52,232 bases of DNA, from the NCBI GenBank assembly GCA_910577175.1, contig CAJTLU010000018.1, positions 1-52,232 of the forward strand, written 5' to 3'. Below, piece after piece: positions 8,213 through 17,640 of this stretch (the stretch's first letter is position 1; every line of letters begins with the position of its first letter). Origin of the DNA: an uncultured Lachnospiraceae bacterium (lineage in GTDB: Bacteria; Bacillota; Clostridia; Lachnospirales; Lachnospiraceae). The notes beneath the pieces were generated by a model that worked only from the letters and a program-made list of their open reading frames with translations, searched no databases and was not told the DNA's origin. The position numbers and the translations under genes were made by a program.

Positions 8213-9312
8213 GCAAGCTTTTTTTGTCCCCTTGCAATTCCACGGAGCCTGATAAGGATACTCGGAACCAGAATCATCCCGTTGCACAAAAGCCACGAGT
8301 ACAGCGACCACGGATGATAATAGTAGAGCTGTAGCCCGCTTTTGCGGTACACAAACAGATTCAGAAGCGTAATCGTAAGAAAGGCAAGTACGGTTCCAAG
8401 CACCATGCCGATTCCGGTAATCAGCAGCAATTCCCACACAACCTTCCGGTAAATCCGGCGCCTCGGAATCCCGATACTTTCATATAGTATAAACTCTGAC
8501 GTCCTTTTGTCGTAGATTCCGACCAGAACCGCATTGATTGTAACGAAAAACACACAGGTCACTACCGCAATAATACTTACAAAAATAACGCTGTTGATTG
8601 CAAAGTTCTCTACCAGTCTTTCCTTCCGGTCCTCATAGCGTTCTATTTTCAGCCTGTCATATTTTACTTTCAGTTCTGTAAGCCTCTCTGTAAAGGCATC
8701 CCTGCTTCCCTCCCCGCTCCATGCAAGATGGTAAAAGGAATGAAACGCCGAATCCTCTGCCACCAGACACATAAAGAAGCTGTCCACCGGAACGAGCCTG
8801 ACACGATACGGACGCTCCCCGTAATAAAACACCGCCTCGTTTCTGTTTTCCGTAAACAGACCCCCGTCCTCTAAGTTAAGATACCTTGCCTGACGCCCGG
8901 AAACAAACAGCGTATTATCTGCAATCACCGTTTCATCCTCTATCAGTCCCATACGCCGGTTTACCCACAAAAAATCCTCCGTCGTATAGCTGAACGCATA
9001 ATCGCCGTTCTGGAACCCCAGCGTGGTCGGAAACAAAAAACTATTTGCTCCCACCGGGTACATCTTTAGCAGCCCGTCTGCCTCCGCCTCCGCAAGAAGC
9101 GCCTTTAGCTGGCTCCCGTCCGTATCCTCCCCGTTATCCGAAACAAACGCAAAATCCCGGTACTGCTCCATTGTTTTTGCACACTCTACCTCAATATTGG
9201 AAAGATAGCTCCCGCCCACATAAAGCAGACCTGTCATTGCAATCATAAAAAACACCGCAGCCATCCGGCGCATATTCCGGAGTACAAAATAGCCCGCGTG
9301 GAAGGGATTCAT
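8209..9312 (-). CDS. ABC transporter permease, FtsX/MacB-like (first of two)
   Basis: The 367-residue membrane protein has an N-terminal transmembrane helix (about residues 16-35), an extracellular domain of about 180 residues, and three C-terminal helices starting near residue 228, the FtsX/MacB layout. Such permeases use ATP hydrolysis by a partner to move peptides or lipids or to relay mechanical work. The start codon overlaps the ATPase stop by 4 bp (ATGA), showing coupled translation. Its last codons lie inside repeat copy B. It probably pairs with the permease at 9994-11178. Confidence 0.85.
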   Translation of the reverse strand: MNPFHAGYFVLRNMRRMAAVFFMIAMTGLLYVGGSYLSNIEVECAKTMEQYRDFAFVSDNGEDTDGSQLKALLAEAEADGLLKMYPVGANSFLFPTTLGFQNGDYAFSYTTEDFLWVNRRMGLIEDETVIADNTLFVSGRQARYLNLEDGGLFTENRNEAVFYYGERPYRVRLVPVDSFFMCLVAEDSAFHSFYHLAWSGEGSRDAFTERLTELKVKYDRLKIERYEDRKERLVENFAINSVIFVSIIAVVTCVFFVTINAVLVGIYDKRTSEFILYESIGIPRRRIYRKVVWELLLITGIGMVLGTVLAFLTITLLNLFVYRKSGLQLYYYHPWSLYSWLLCNGMILVPSILIRLRGIARGQKKLA

Positions 9313-9980
9313 TGTACCGCCCCCTTTTCGGAAACCTCGCCGTCCCAGATTTCAATGACCCGGTCCGCCTCCTTTAAAATCGAATGGTCATGGGTAATGA
9401 TAAGCACCAGATGCTCCTTCGCATACTCCTGCAAATAGTGCATCACCTGAAAGGCATTTTCATGGTCTAAAGACGCCGTTGGCTCGTCGGCAAACACAAC
9501 CTCCGGCCGGTTCATCAAAGCCCGTGCAATGGCGCAACGCTGGCGCTGTCCGCCGGAGAGCTGTCCCGGCTTTTTCTTCAGCTCCGAAGACCGGATACTG
9601 AGTGCCTGCAAAAGTTCCTGCGCCCGCTCCCTTGCCTCCGCAATGCTTCCCTTCGCCGCCACAATCACATTGTCAAGGACGTTCATATAACCAATCAGGA
9701 AATGATGCTGGAAAACAAAGCCGAACCGCTCCCTGCGAAGCGTCTCCAGCTCGGCATGGCTTAACGTCCTGTAATCCTTTCCATTATAAAAAATCTCCCC
9801 GCTCGTCGCTTTCTTTAGCGTTGAAAGGCAGTACATCAGGGACGACTTCCCGCTGCCGGACGGTCCGATAATTCCAATCATCCCCTTATCCGGAAGCTGT
9901 ATGGTAACGTCATTTACCGCACAGACCTTTTCTTCCTTTTCAATATCATAAATTAAGCTTAAATGATTTACCTGGAACAT
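9309..9980 (-). CDS. ABC transporter ATP-binding protein (LolD/MacB type)
   Basis: The 223-residue ATPase shows Walker A GPSGSGKSS, the Q-loop FQHHF, the signature LSGGQRQR, Walker B VVFADEPT and the His switch ITHDH. It should power the two FtsX-like permeases beside it. The start at 9980 has AAGGAGGAGG about 7 nt upstream and lies 13 bp after the upstream permease stop. The gene overlaps the following permease by 4 bp. Confidence 0.93.
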   Translation of the reverse strand: MFQVNHLSLIYDIEKEEKVCAVNDVTIQLPDKGMIGIIGPSGSGKSSLMYCLSTLKKATSGEIFYNGKDYRTLSHAELETLRRERFGFVFQHHFLIGYMNVLDNVIVAAKGSIAEARERAQELLQALSIRSSELKKKPGQLSGGQRQRCAIARALMNRPEVVFADEPTASLDHENAFQVMHYLQEYAKEHLVLIITHDHSILKEADRVIEIWDGEVSEKGAVQ

Positions 9981-9993
9981 GGAAACCTCCTCC

Positions 9994-11178
9994 TTACTCT
10001 TCCTCCATCGCATCAATCGTTTTTACTCTCCGTAGGGCACATACGACCGGAAGCTGCATAATCCCGGTCAGCAGCACGGCAATTCCTGAAATCTGCAGCA
10101 GCGCCTCCGGCAGGAAATACTGAAAAAGCATTCCTCTGGAGCGCATCAGCATCCCTCCGGCGACGCACAGAAGCACGGTAAGCACCGCTGCCAGCAGTAT
10201 GCTGAACCCGAAACAAATTCCGTATTCCCGGAATGCCAGCAAATACACCTCTTTTTCCGGATAGCCGAGGGAACGGTACAGACACCATTCCGCATAGCGG
10301 TCCTGCACATGGAGCCGGTAAACGAAAAACACGGTAATCCCGAGAACAATAGCAACCGAGTATGCCATCACCCGGAGCGGGCTTTCCAGCTCCTCCCTGG
10401 ATTCCTGTACGGTTTCTACCGCATTCACCGTATCGCTTATAATCTGTATCACGCTGAACTGATCCGTACCTGCCTCGATTCCGAACCCTGCCATATATTC
10501 CTTTAAGTCTGGAATTGTCCCATTATCCAAAAAGAAGAGATGCCGTTTCGGAAATACAATATCGTCATAGTCGATTCCTGCCGCAAAATACGTATCATAT
10601 TTGATAATACCAACCAGCTTTGTCTTCCGGTCATAAAGGGTATCGCCGATGGAAACACCGATATTTCTTGCCATATTTTCATCCATAACCAGTTCTCCCG
10701 GCTTCTGCGGCAGGACTCCCGAAACAAGCTCCGGCTCCAGGTAATCCATCATCTGTTCCAGCTCCTCTTTATCAAGCAGCGGCGCCGTATAGTAATTATC
10801 CCCGGCAAAGGAACGGATTCCAATCTGATAAACATTACACACAAAAACGTAATCTGCCGTACCATCCTCCCGAAGCCGCTCTGCAAACTGCCTGCTCCCC
10901 CGGTTGATTTCTGCAATCAGCTCCTCCTCCGTGGCGCTGGAGTCCGCCTCCCATAAGGAAGCATCCATCTCAACCCCCAGCTCCCTCATCTGGTTCAGAT
11001 AAGCAATCTGCATCCGTTCCGCGCCCTTTACCAGTACCGCCTCGTCCATGTAATACGCAGGGAAAAGAAAAAACTGTACCCCGTACAGCAGGACGAAAAA
11101 CAGGCCGAAGCTCAAAACCAGAATCGCCGCCCGCTTTTTATTGTTTTTTAAATAAAACCATGCTCTCAGCCGCTGCAT
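9994..11178 (-). CDS. ABC transporter permease, FtsX/MacB-like (second of two)
   Basis: The 394-residue protein has a first transmembrane helix at about residues 17-38, an extracellular domain with acidic character, and three helices in the last 125 residues (for example VMAYSVAIVLGITVFFVY). It is the same class as the permease at 8209-9312 but only weakly similar to it, so the exporter is probably a heterodimer. The start at 11178 is set by GCGGAGGAG 8 nt upstream. It is first in the ABC operon, 116 bp after the response regulator gene, with a palindrome in the gap. Confidence 0.85.
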   Translation of the reverse strand: MQRLRAWFYLKNNKKRAAILVLSFGLFFVLLYGVQFFLFPAYYMDEAVLVKGAERMQIAYLNQMRELGVEMDASLWEADSSATEEELIAEINRGSRQFAERLREDGTADYVFVCNVYQIGIRSFAGDNYYTAPLLDKEELEQMMDYLEPELVSGVLPQKPGELVMDENMARNIGVSIGDTLYDRKTKLVGIIKYDTYFAAGIDYDDIVFPKRHLFFLDNGTIPDLKEYMAGFGIEAGTDQFSVIQIISDTVNAVETVQESREELESPLRVMAYSVAIVLGITVFFVYRLHVQDRYAEWCLYRSLGYPEKEVYLLAFREYGICFGFSILLAAVLTVLLCVAGGMLMRSRGMLFQYFLPEALLQISGIAVLLTGIMQLPVVCALRRVKTIDAMEEE

Positions 11179-11246
11179 CTTTTTCTCCTCCGCAAATTTA
11201 TTACCGTTATTGTAACAAAAAGAACTGTCCCTTAATAGTAGCAAAA

Positions 11247-11274
11247 GTCACAAAGAAGCATGCTTCCCTGTGAC
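11247..11274. promoter_or_regulatory. 28-bp palindrome, candidate response-regulator operator
   Basis: Two 14-bp arms (GTCACAAAGAAGCA and its partner at 11261-11274) match at 12 of 14 positions. On the minus strand a TACAAT -10 lies at 11209-11214 without a good -35, placing the palindrome centre about 58 bp upstream of the likely transcript start. This is a common position for activators of the NarL/LuxR class. The neighbouring regulator is the obvious candidate. Confidence 0.5.
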
Positions 11275-11294
11275 CTGGGTCATATTTTATCCTT

Positions 11295-11981
11295 TTAGCC
11301 TATCATTTCCTTTAAGAACAGTACCAGCGCCGTCCGGTCATGGATGGCAAACTTATCGTAAATCGACATCATATAATTTTTCACGGTTCCCTCTGCCAGA
11401 AACAGCTCCGCCGCAATCTCCCCGTTGCCAAGCCCCTTTGTCAGAAGTCCGCATATTTCCAGTTCCCGGGGTGTCAAATCCTTAGGAAGCTGCTTTCCGG
11501 CTGCCCGGGATGCCCTGTCTTCCCCTTCGGATTTCTGATTCCTCTGCTTCCCTGCCAGCTCCGCTGACATCATCCGTGACAAAGCCTCCAGAACCCTTCC
11601 AGCAAGAATGCTCTGTCCGGCAAGCAGCTGATGAATCGCTTTTATCACGGTATCTGCCGAGCTGTCCTTTAACAGATAGCCGTCCGCCCCGCCGGAAATC
11701 GCCTGTGTAATATAGGAATCGTCATAAAAGGTTGTCAGTACCAGAAGCTTTAACCGCGGATACTGTTCTTTCAGCTTCGGTATCAGCTCTAAGCCCCCCA
11801 TCCCCTTCATATTCAGGTCAACCAACGCAATATCCGCCGTCACTCCGGCAAGCCGTTCCAACGCCTCTTTTCCGTCCTTCGCCGTCCCGACAACCTCCAT
11901 CTGCCCCTTTATCGTAAGAATAATCTCCATGCTTTCCGTCAAAAGCTCCTCATCGTCTATTAGAAATACCCGAACTGCCAT
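11295..11981 (-). CDS. NarL/LuxR-family response regulator
   Basis: The 228-residue regulator has a receiver domain with the acidic pair Asp9-Asp10, the phosphoacceptor Asp55 in VDLNM, and Lys in YLLKD, followed after a Ser/Arg/Lys-rich linker by a LuxR-type helix-turn-helix (LTPRELEICGLLTKGLGNGEIA, then AEGTVKNYMMSIYDK). The start at 11981 has GGAGGAG 5 nt upstream and overlaps the kinase gene by 32 bp. It probably receives phosphate from that kinase and controls the ABC exporter just downstream. Confidence 0.92.
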   Translation of the reverse strand: MAVRVFLIDDEELLTESMEIILTIKGQMEVVGTAKDGKEALERLAGVTADIALVDLNMKGMGGLELIPKLKEQYPRLKLLVLTTFYDDSYITQAISGGADGYLLKDSSADTVIKAIHQLLAGQSILAGRVLEALSRMMSAELAGKQRNQKSEGEDRASRAAGKQLPKDLTPRELEICGLLTKGLGNGEIAAELFLAEGTVKNYMMSIYDKFAIHDRTALVLFLKEMIG

Positions 11982-13146
11982 TGTCTCCTCCGTTTCCTCT
12001 GTCTGTTCTCCCTGCAAGCGGCAGCCCCACCATGACCTTAAACCCTTTCTCTGCCTGGAACTGGAAGCTTCCTCCGTGCCGCCTTGCATACGCCTCCATC
12101 TTGCGCAGTCCGTAGCCCTGCCGTAGACACCCTTCCTGTTCTTTGGCGTTCATCTGCCCGAACCCGCTTCCGTTGTCCGATACCGTCAGCCGGATATGCG
12201 TGGTGTCACAGGTCAGAACTACGAAAAAGGCAGTGGCTCCGCCGTGGCGGATGCCGTTGTTTAAGCATTCCGTCAGCACGGAATGTAAAAACTCACAGGT
12301 ACGCTTTCCTAACATGGCTCCCTGTCGCGTTTCACAAAGCTCCTGAAAATTATGCACAATCTTAAGCTCGGTATCCTCAGAAAACTTCGCAAGCTCCGTG
12401 GCAAGCAGACTGCAAAAGTCCTGCATATCAATTTCCTCAGTTTCCGCATCCAGAACACGCACTGCGCGCCGGATTTCCTCCAAGGCAAGGTGCATCCGCC
12501 CGGAGGCAGCGGTCAGCTTCTCCTCTGCCCGCGCAGGCTGGTTTTCCTTTAACACTTCATATGCCTGCAGGGAAACTAACGCCGACGTAATCGTATGCCC
12601 GACTACATTATGAATGTTTCTTGCAATGTGCTCCCGTTCCTCGAACCTCGCGTTCTGCTCGGCTGTCTGTGCATAGAGGCTGATTTCCCGGTTCAGGTTT
12701 TTCACGTCCAGCTCGCTTAACGCCGCTCTTTCCATCTGCCGGTACAGCATCCGGTTTTTCAAGACAAGGCTTCGTAGCACGGACTCCGATACTGCCAGAA
12801 AAAGTGCCAAAAGAAAAATGCCCGCTGCCAGGAAAAGTCTCGTTTCTGCCGCCTCCCCGGCTTCGCAGAAAAACGCCGCCGCCGCTGGAAGCACAATCTG
12901 GAGCCCGGACAGCCACAGACTGTTTCCATTCTGCTCCGTCTTCGGGTAAAACGAAAAGAAATAAAGCAGCCCGCAAACCGGAAAAGGATACAGCAAAAGA
13001 AAGCCTGTGACAAAGACAAGCTTTCCGGACACGCAGAGAAGATGTGCCCGCACATCTTCCCTGGTTACACTATCATAGCACTGTAGCAGGAGTAAACTGC
13101 CAATCAGTATCATGGCAGCCGTCTCCCTTAAAACAGGTATTTCCAT
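11950..13146 (-). CDS. sensor histidine kinase (HisKA_3 type)
   Basis: The 398-residue kinase has four or five N-terminal transmembrane helices (residues about 11-125) and almost no extracellular loops, a coiled stretch, the HisKA_3 box EREHIARNIHNVVGHT with the acceptor His179, and an HATPase domain (ECLNNGIRHGGA; DNGSGFG; GYGLRKM). Such kinases often sense membrane stress or the state of a linked ABC exporter. The gene lies 34 bp after the sigma factor gene and overlaps its regulator. A truncated copy of its first codons occurs at 15320-15459. Confidence 0.9.
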   Translation of the reverse strand: MEIPVLRETAAMILIGSLLLLQCYDSVTREDVRAHLLCVSGKLVFVTGFLLLYPFPVCGLLYFFSFYPKTEQNGNSLWLSGLQIVLPAAAAFFCEAGEAAETRLFLAAGIFLLALFLAVSESVLRSLVLKNRMLYRQMERAALSELDVKNLNREISLYAQTAEQNARFEEREHIARNIHNVVGHTITSALVSLQAYEVLKENQPARAEEKLTAASGRMHLALEEIRRAVRVLDAETEEIDMQDFCSLLATELAKFSEDTELKIVHNFQELCETRQGAMLGKRTCEFLHSVLTECLNNGIRHGGATAFFVVLTCDTTHIRLTVSDNGSGFGQMNAKEQEGCLRQGYGLRKMEAYARRHGGSFQFQAEKGFKVMVGLPLAGRTDRGNGGDNGSSGISNRR

Positions 13147-13180
13147 AGCCCTATCCTTTCTGCAGAAAACAGAGAAAACG

Positions 13181-15172
13181 CTATTCTATGTTATATTCCG
13201 CATACAAGATTGCATCCTGCCAAGGAGTTAGAAAGTAGTACATCGCCTCACTCAAATGTTCGGTCTCATCACCACCGATACGCCCTGAGAAAGTGACTTC
13301 TTTTACTTCGTTTTCCGTCAGCCATGCCATCTCGTCCTCGTCCCAGCTAAGCGCAGGCGCAACCAGCATCACTTTAGCAGAATTTATTTTCATTTCAATG
13401 TAAACCTCTATCTGCTCCATATAGCTGTCAAAAAATGCCCTCTGCTCCTCATTCAATTCCTCTGGAGAACTATAAGTATACCCTGTGTACGCTCCTAAGT
13501 CAACATATGTTTCAGGCTCCCTGCTTGTCAGTTCATACAACCCGTTAAAATCCCCTTTCCTTAACAACAAAAACATTTGCTCCCATTCCTCCTGACGGCC
13601 CTTGAATTCCCCGTCCAATACTCCTACCGTTTTTCCACCGGGAATAGACTCCGAAAGGAAATCTGCCAACAGCATCTCGCTGGAATCGGCATCTAGCACA
13701 TCTCGCAAATACTTAAGCATATAATAACCCCATTCAATATCAAAATAAAAGGTTCCGTCCTCCTGCAACTCTACCTCAATATTATAGGAAGATAGTGGAA
13801 CCTTTTCCATTACAGTACGGACAATCTGCATCGCTTCTTCTTCCGACTTCACCTGATACTCTGTCGGAATGTATTCTCCTTCCTGAAATACCACGCCGGG
13901 AACTAATAGCATATTGTCAAACATCATCGTATCAGGCAGAGCAACATACTGCTTCAGAGAAAACCCGCTCAAGCCGCTTTCAAATAACTGGTATTCTGTA
14001 GAGCCCTCCTCTATCTCCCCATAACGCAGCTTAGCATAAACGGTACGGATAAATTCCTTCCCGGACGCATACTTCTTAATTCTGGATAAATCTTCATATA
14101 CTTCGTTCTCCGGGTTTGTCAGGGAAAGTATCGTTTCGATGTCTCCCGCCTTCATTGCCTCCAGATAGGAAATCGCAGCGGCATCGATTTCTTCTGCCAT
14201 TGTCTTATAATCCTTCTCTTGATTCACAGACGGCGTCTCTGTAATTTCCGGGGTAACATCCTGCTTATCATCCGGCTGTTTATCCGGTTCCTTTATGTTG
14301 TCCTTGTCATCCTGCGTTTTGTTCCTGTCATCCTCCTGCACGACCTCTTTGTCATTATTACTGCCTACAACTGCTACGGTAATCCCTCCGCCTACCACTG
14401 CCAGGAAAATAAACCCGGCAATACACTTTGCTTTTAATGTTTTAAGCATTCCTTTCACTCCTTCTTTGGCTGCCACTGCAGCAACTGATTCTGTGGAACC
14501 AGCGCAGAAAATACCTTCTGGAAGCACAGGAACTTCCAGCCCGGCTGCCTCTGCTGTAAAAAGCCTGCCAAAGAACAGCAATGCGGTAAGAGCGTAAAGC
14601 TTCTCCCCGTGCTTTTCCTCGTAATGAAGCACACCCTCCTTTATCTTTGCCCTTGCAGAGCTCAGACGGTATGTAACCGTACCGACAGGACAGTCCATTG
14701 CCTCGGCAATCTCAGGAACCGTCATCTCGTTAAAGTAATACAGCAGGATAGTCTGATAGAGTACATCCGAAAGAGAGGACCGCATAATCTGCAGCACTAT
14801 CTCCCGCTTCTCTTTGCTTTCCACATACTCCTCCGGCAGAAACGCTTCGTCCGTTTCCGGCAGACACTCCTCTAACGTATCCTCATCCATCAGTATAGGC
14901 GCTTTCTTTGTGAGATGATTCCTGCACTTATTTACGGTAATGCGGTTCAGCCACGGCAGAAACTTTGCGGTATCTCTCAGAGTATCTATCTGCTGCATTA
15001 TCGTCAGATACACCTCCTGCAAAATATCTGCTGCATCCTGCTCGTTTTTCACAAAACTGATACAAGTAAAGTAGACATAGCGGTTTGTCCTCTCATAAAT
15101 CTCCTTGAGTGCCTCCTGATCTCCGCCTTGAAAGCGTACTACTAACTCCTTTAACTCCTCCAACTGCTCCAT
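13181..15172 (-). CDS. membrane-tethered ECF sigma factor with extracellular domain (copy 1)
   Basis: The 663-residue protein starts with a complete ECF sigma factor: region 2 (YVYFTCISFVKNEQDAADIL) and region 4 (MTVPEIAEAMDCPVGTVTYRL) within the first 190 residues. A transmembrane helix near residues 250-272 (IAGFIFLAVVGGGITVAVVG), an Asp/Lys/Gln-rich linker and about 330 extracellular residues follow. The sigma factor is thus anchored to its own sensor domain instead of using a separate anti-sigma factor. Release by proteolysis would be the simplest activation route, which is inference. The ATG at 15172 has AAGGAAGG at good spacing. Paralog of 15493-17487. Confidence 0.85.
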   Translation of the reverse strand: MEQLEELKELVVRFQGGDQEALKEIYERTNRYVYFTCISFVKNEQDAADILQEVYLTIMQQIDTLRDTAKFLPWLNRITVNKCRNHLTKKAPILMDEDTLEECLPETDEAFLPEEYVESKEKREIVLQIMRSSLSDVLYQTILLYYFNEMTVPEIAEAMDCPVGTVTYRLSSARAKIKEGVLHYEEKHGEKLYALTALLFFGRLFTAEAAGLEVPVLPEGIFCAGSTESVAAVAAKEGVKGMLKTLKAKCIAGFIFLAVVGGGITVAVVGSNNDKEVVQEDDRNKTQDDKDNIKEPDKQPDDKQDVTPEITETPSVNQEKDYKTMAEEIDAAAISYLEAMKAGDIETILSLTNPENEVYEDLSRIKKYASGKEFIRTVYAKLRYGEIEEGSTEYQLFESGLSGFSLKQYVALPDTMMFDNMLLVPGVVFQEGEYIPTEYQVKSEEEAMQIVRTVMEKVPLSSYNIEVELQEDGTFYFDIEWGYYMLKYLRDVLDADSSEMLLADFLSESIPGGKTVGVLDGEFKGRQEEWEQMFLLLRKGDFNGLYELTSREPETYVDLGAYTGYTYSSPEELNEEQRAFFDSYMEQIEVYIEMKINSAKVMLVAPALSWDEDEMAWLTENEVKEVTFSGRIGGDETEHLSEAMYYFLTPWQDAILYAEYNIE

Positions 15173-15291
15173 ATGCATCCTTCCTTTTGTATGACTGCAC
15201 TATTCCAACACCAGAAAGGCAAATAGCTCTTCTGTTTTGTTGGGTTTTTTAAAAAATTTTTTGAAGTTTCATTCTGCTGTAATCCCGTCCC

Positions 15292-15315
15292 ACGATTCCG
15301 CAGCAAAACAGTTAC
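15292..15315 (-). promoter_or_regulatory. candidate ECF-type promoter of sigma copy 1
   Basis: GGTAAC and CGT are separated by 16 bp on the minus strand, the spacing of ECF promoters such as those of sigma-W. The corresponding site before copy 2 keeps GTAAC (17629-17633) but has TTA instead of CGT. Autoregulation is possible for copy 1 only. Confidence 0.3.
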
Positions 15316-15319
15316 CGTT

Positions 15320-15459
15320 CTTTCCATTTTCAGGTAAAACGCAAAAAATGATGCAGAGCATACGCCGGAAAAGGATGCTACACTATCCTGGCATTGTAGC
15401 AGGAGCCAGCTGCCAATCAGTATCATAGCAGCCGGCTCTCTCAAAACAGTTTTTCCCAT
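15320..15459 (-). pseudogene. truncated copy of the histidine kinase 5' end
   Basis: The frame starting at 15459 encodes GKTVLREPAAMILIGSWL and LLQCQDSVA, matching residues 4-27 of the kinase at 11950-13146. After an internal deletion it resumes with VCSASFFAFYLK, matching kinase residues about 57-69 (VCGLLYFFSFYPK). It then runs into the promoter region of sigma copy 1. The 34 bp between it and sigma copy 2 also match the sigma-kinase spacer. This is the scar of a tandem duplication of the sigma gene plus the start of the kinase. Confidence 0.8.
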
Positions 15460-15492
15460 AACCCGCCCTTTCTGCGGAAAACAGAGAAAACG

Positions 15493-17487
15493 CTATTTTA
15501 TCTTGTATTCCACATGGGAAATTGCATCACTCCAAGGATTCAGGAACATTAACATCGCATCCCTCAGATTGCTGTTATCTTCGCCACCAATACGCCATGC
15601 AATATCAATTTCCTTTACTCCGTTTTCCGTCAGCCATTCCTGCTCTTCATTGTCCAGACTAAGCGCAGGTGAAACCACCATCACCGTCGTACTGCGCGAC
15701 TTCGTTTTGTCCCAGGTTGTATCAGAAATATAAACCTCTATCTGCTTTATATAGCTGTCAAAAAATGCCCGCTGCTCCTCATTCAATCCCTCCGGAGACT
15801 TATACGTGCTCCCTACCCCTATTTTGGCATATATCTCAGGCTTCCCGGTTGCCAGTTCATACAGCCCGGTAAAATCTCTCCTCCTTAACAGTGAAAGCAA
15901 CTGCTCCCATTCCTCCTGACGTCCCTTGAATACCCCGTCGGATGCGCCTACCGTTGTTCCACCGTAAATGGACTCCGAAAGGAAATCCTCCAGAAATGTC
16001 TCGTCTGAACCAAATTTTAAGTTATCTACAATAACAGATAATCCGTTGTGAATATCAAAATAAAAGGTTCCGTCCTCCAAAAGCTCTACTTGGACGCTAG
16101 CGTAAGATAACGGAATTTTCTCCATCACAGTACGGACAATCTGCATTGCCTCTTCTGCAGATTTCACCTGATACCCTTCCGGGATATGCTCCCCTTCCTG
16201 AAATACCACACCAGGAACTGAAAGCATTTCGTTAAATAGCAGCGTTTTAGGCAGGGCAAGATACTGCTTCAGATTAAAGTCTTTCTGACCGAATTCAAAC
16301 ATATCCTTTATCCGGTATTCCGTAGAGCCCGCCTCGATTGCCCCGTAACGCAGATTGGAAAAAACGGTACGGATAAATTCCTTTCCGGTCTCATACTCCT
16401 TGATTTCGGACAATTTTTTATATATCTTGTTCTCCGGATCTGTCAGGGAAAGTATTGTTTCGATATCTCCCGCCTTTAATGCCTCCAGATAGGTAATCGC
16501 AGCGGCATCGATCTGTTCTGCTATTGTCTTATAATCCCTCTCTGCTCCGACAGTCGGCGACGCTGTAATTTCCGGGGTAACATCCTTCTTATCATCAGGC
16601 TGCTTATCCGGTTTCGTTTCATCTTTGTCATCCTGCGTTTTGTTCTTGTCATCCTCCTGCATGACGTTCTTGTCATTATTGCTGCTTACAACAACTGCTG
16701 CGGTAATCCCTCCGCCTACCACTGCCAGGGAAAGAAGCCCGGCAATACATTTTGCTTTTAATGTTTTAAACATTCCTTTCACTCCTTTTTTAACTGCTTC
16801 TGCAACGACTGGTTCTGTGGAACCTGTACCAAAAACGCCTTCCAAAAGCCCAGGAACTGCCAGTTCGGCTGCCTCTGCTGTAAAGAGCCTGCCAAAGAAC
16901 AACAATGCGGTAAGACCGTAAAGCTTCTCGTCGTGCTTTTCCTCGTAATGAAGCACTCCTTCCTTTATCTTTGCTCTTGCAGCACTCAGACGATATGTAA
17001 CCGTACCGGCAGGACAGTTCATTGCCTCGGCAATTTCAGGAACTGTCATCTCGTTAAAGTAATACAGCAGGATAGTCTGATAGAGTACATCCGAAAGAGA
17101 GGAACGCATAATCTGCAGCACAATCTCCCGCTTCTCCTTGCTTTCCACATATTCCTCCGGCAGAAACGCTTCGTCCGTTTCCGGCAGACATTCCTCTAAC
17201 GTATCCTCCTCCATCAATACAGGCGCCTTCTTTGTAAGATGGTTCCTGCACTTATTTACGGTAATGCGGTTCAACCACGGCAGAAACTTTGCTGCATCCT
17301 CCAAGGTATCTATCTGCTGCATTACCGTCAGATACACTTCCTGCGAAATGTCCGCTGCATCCTGCTCGTTTTTCACAAAACTGATACAGGTAAAATAAAC
17401 ATAGCGGTTCGTCTTCTCATAAATCTCTCCAAGCGCCGCCTGGTCTCCACCCTGAAACCGTATTACTAACTCCTCCAGCTGTTCCAT
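15493..17487 (-). CDS. membrane-tethered ECF sigma factor with extracellular domain (copy 2)
   Basis: The 664-residue protein has the same design as the copy at 13181-15172. The sigma domain (first 190 residues) is nearly identical. The transmembrane helix and charged linker are similar and the extracellular domain is clearly more divergent. That pattern fits a recent tandem duplication with the DNA-binding half conserved and the sensing half changing. The ATG at 17487 is chosen over 17493 because GAGGAAGG then has normal spacing. The upstream 130 bp is also duplicated. Confidence 0.85.
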   Translation of the reverse strand: MEQLEELVIRFQGGDQAALGEIYEKTNRYVYFTCISFVKNEQDAADISQEVYLTVMQQIDTLEDAAKFLPWLNRITVNKCRNHLTKKAPVLMEEDTLEECLPETDEAFLPEEYVESKEKREIVLQIMRSSLSDVLYQTILLYYFNEMTVPEIAEAMNCPAGTVTYRLSAARAKIKEGVLHYEEKHDEKLYGLTALLFFGRLFTAEAAELAVPGLLEGVFGTGSTEPVVAEAVKKGVKGMFKTLKAKCIAGLLSLAVVGGGITAAVVVSSNNDKNVMQEDDKNKTQDDKDETKPDKQPDDKKDVTPEITASPTVGAERDYKTIAEQIDAAAITYLEALKAGDIETILSLTDPENKIYKKLSEIKEYETGKEFIRTVFSNLRYGAIEAGSTEYRIKDMFEFGQKDFNLKQYLALPKTLLFNEMLSVPGVVFQEGEHIPEGYQVKSAEEAMQIVRTVMEKIPLSYASVQVELLEDGTFYFDIHNGLSVIVDNLKFGSDETFLEDFLSESIYGGTTVGASDGVFKGRQEEWEQLLSLLRRRDFTGLYELATGKPEIYAKIGVGSTYKSPEGLNEEQRAFFDSYIKQIEVYISDTTWDKTKSRSTTVMVVSPALSLDNEEQEWLTENGVKEIDIAWRIGGEDNSNLRDAMLMFLNPWSDAISHVEYKIK

Positions 17488-17640
17488 CTTCATCCTTCCT
17501 CTTGTAACATGGCACTATTCCAACAATAGAAAGACAAATAACTCCTCCGTTTTGTTGGGTTTTTTATAAAAAAATTTCCGGAAATTTCATTTTGCTGTTA
17601 TCCTGCCCATAAATTCTGCAGTAAAGCAGTTACAGTGTAA

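Noticed and set aside
15151..15319. Continuation of the kinase-like frame downstream of 15320 as coding sequence
   Set aside because: This part is the duplicated promoter region of sigma copy 1, matching 17494-17640, so it is not coding.
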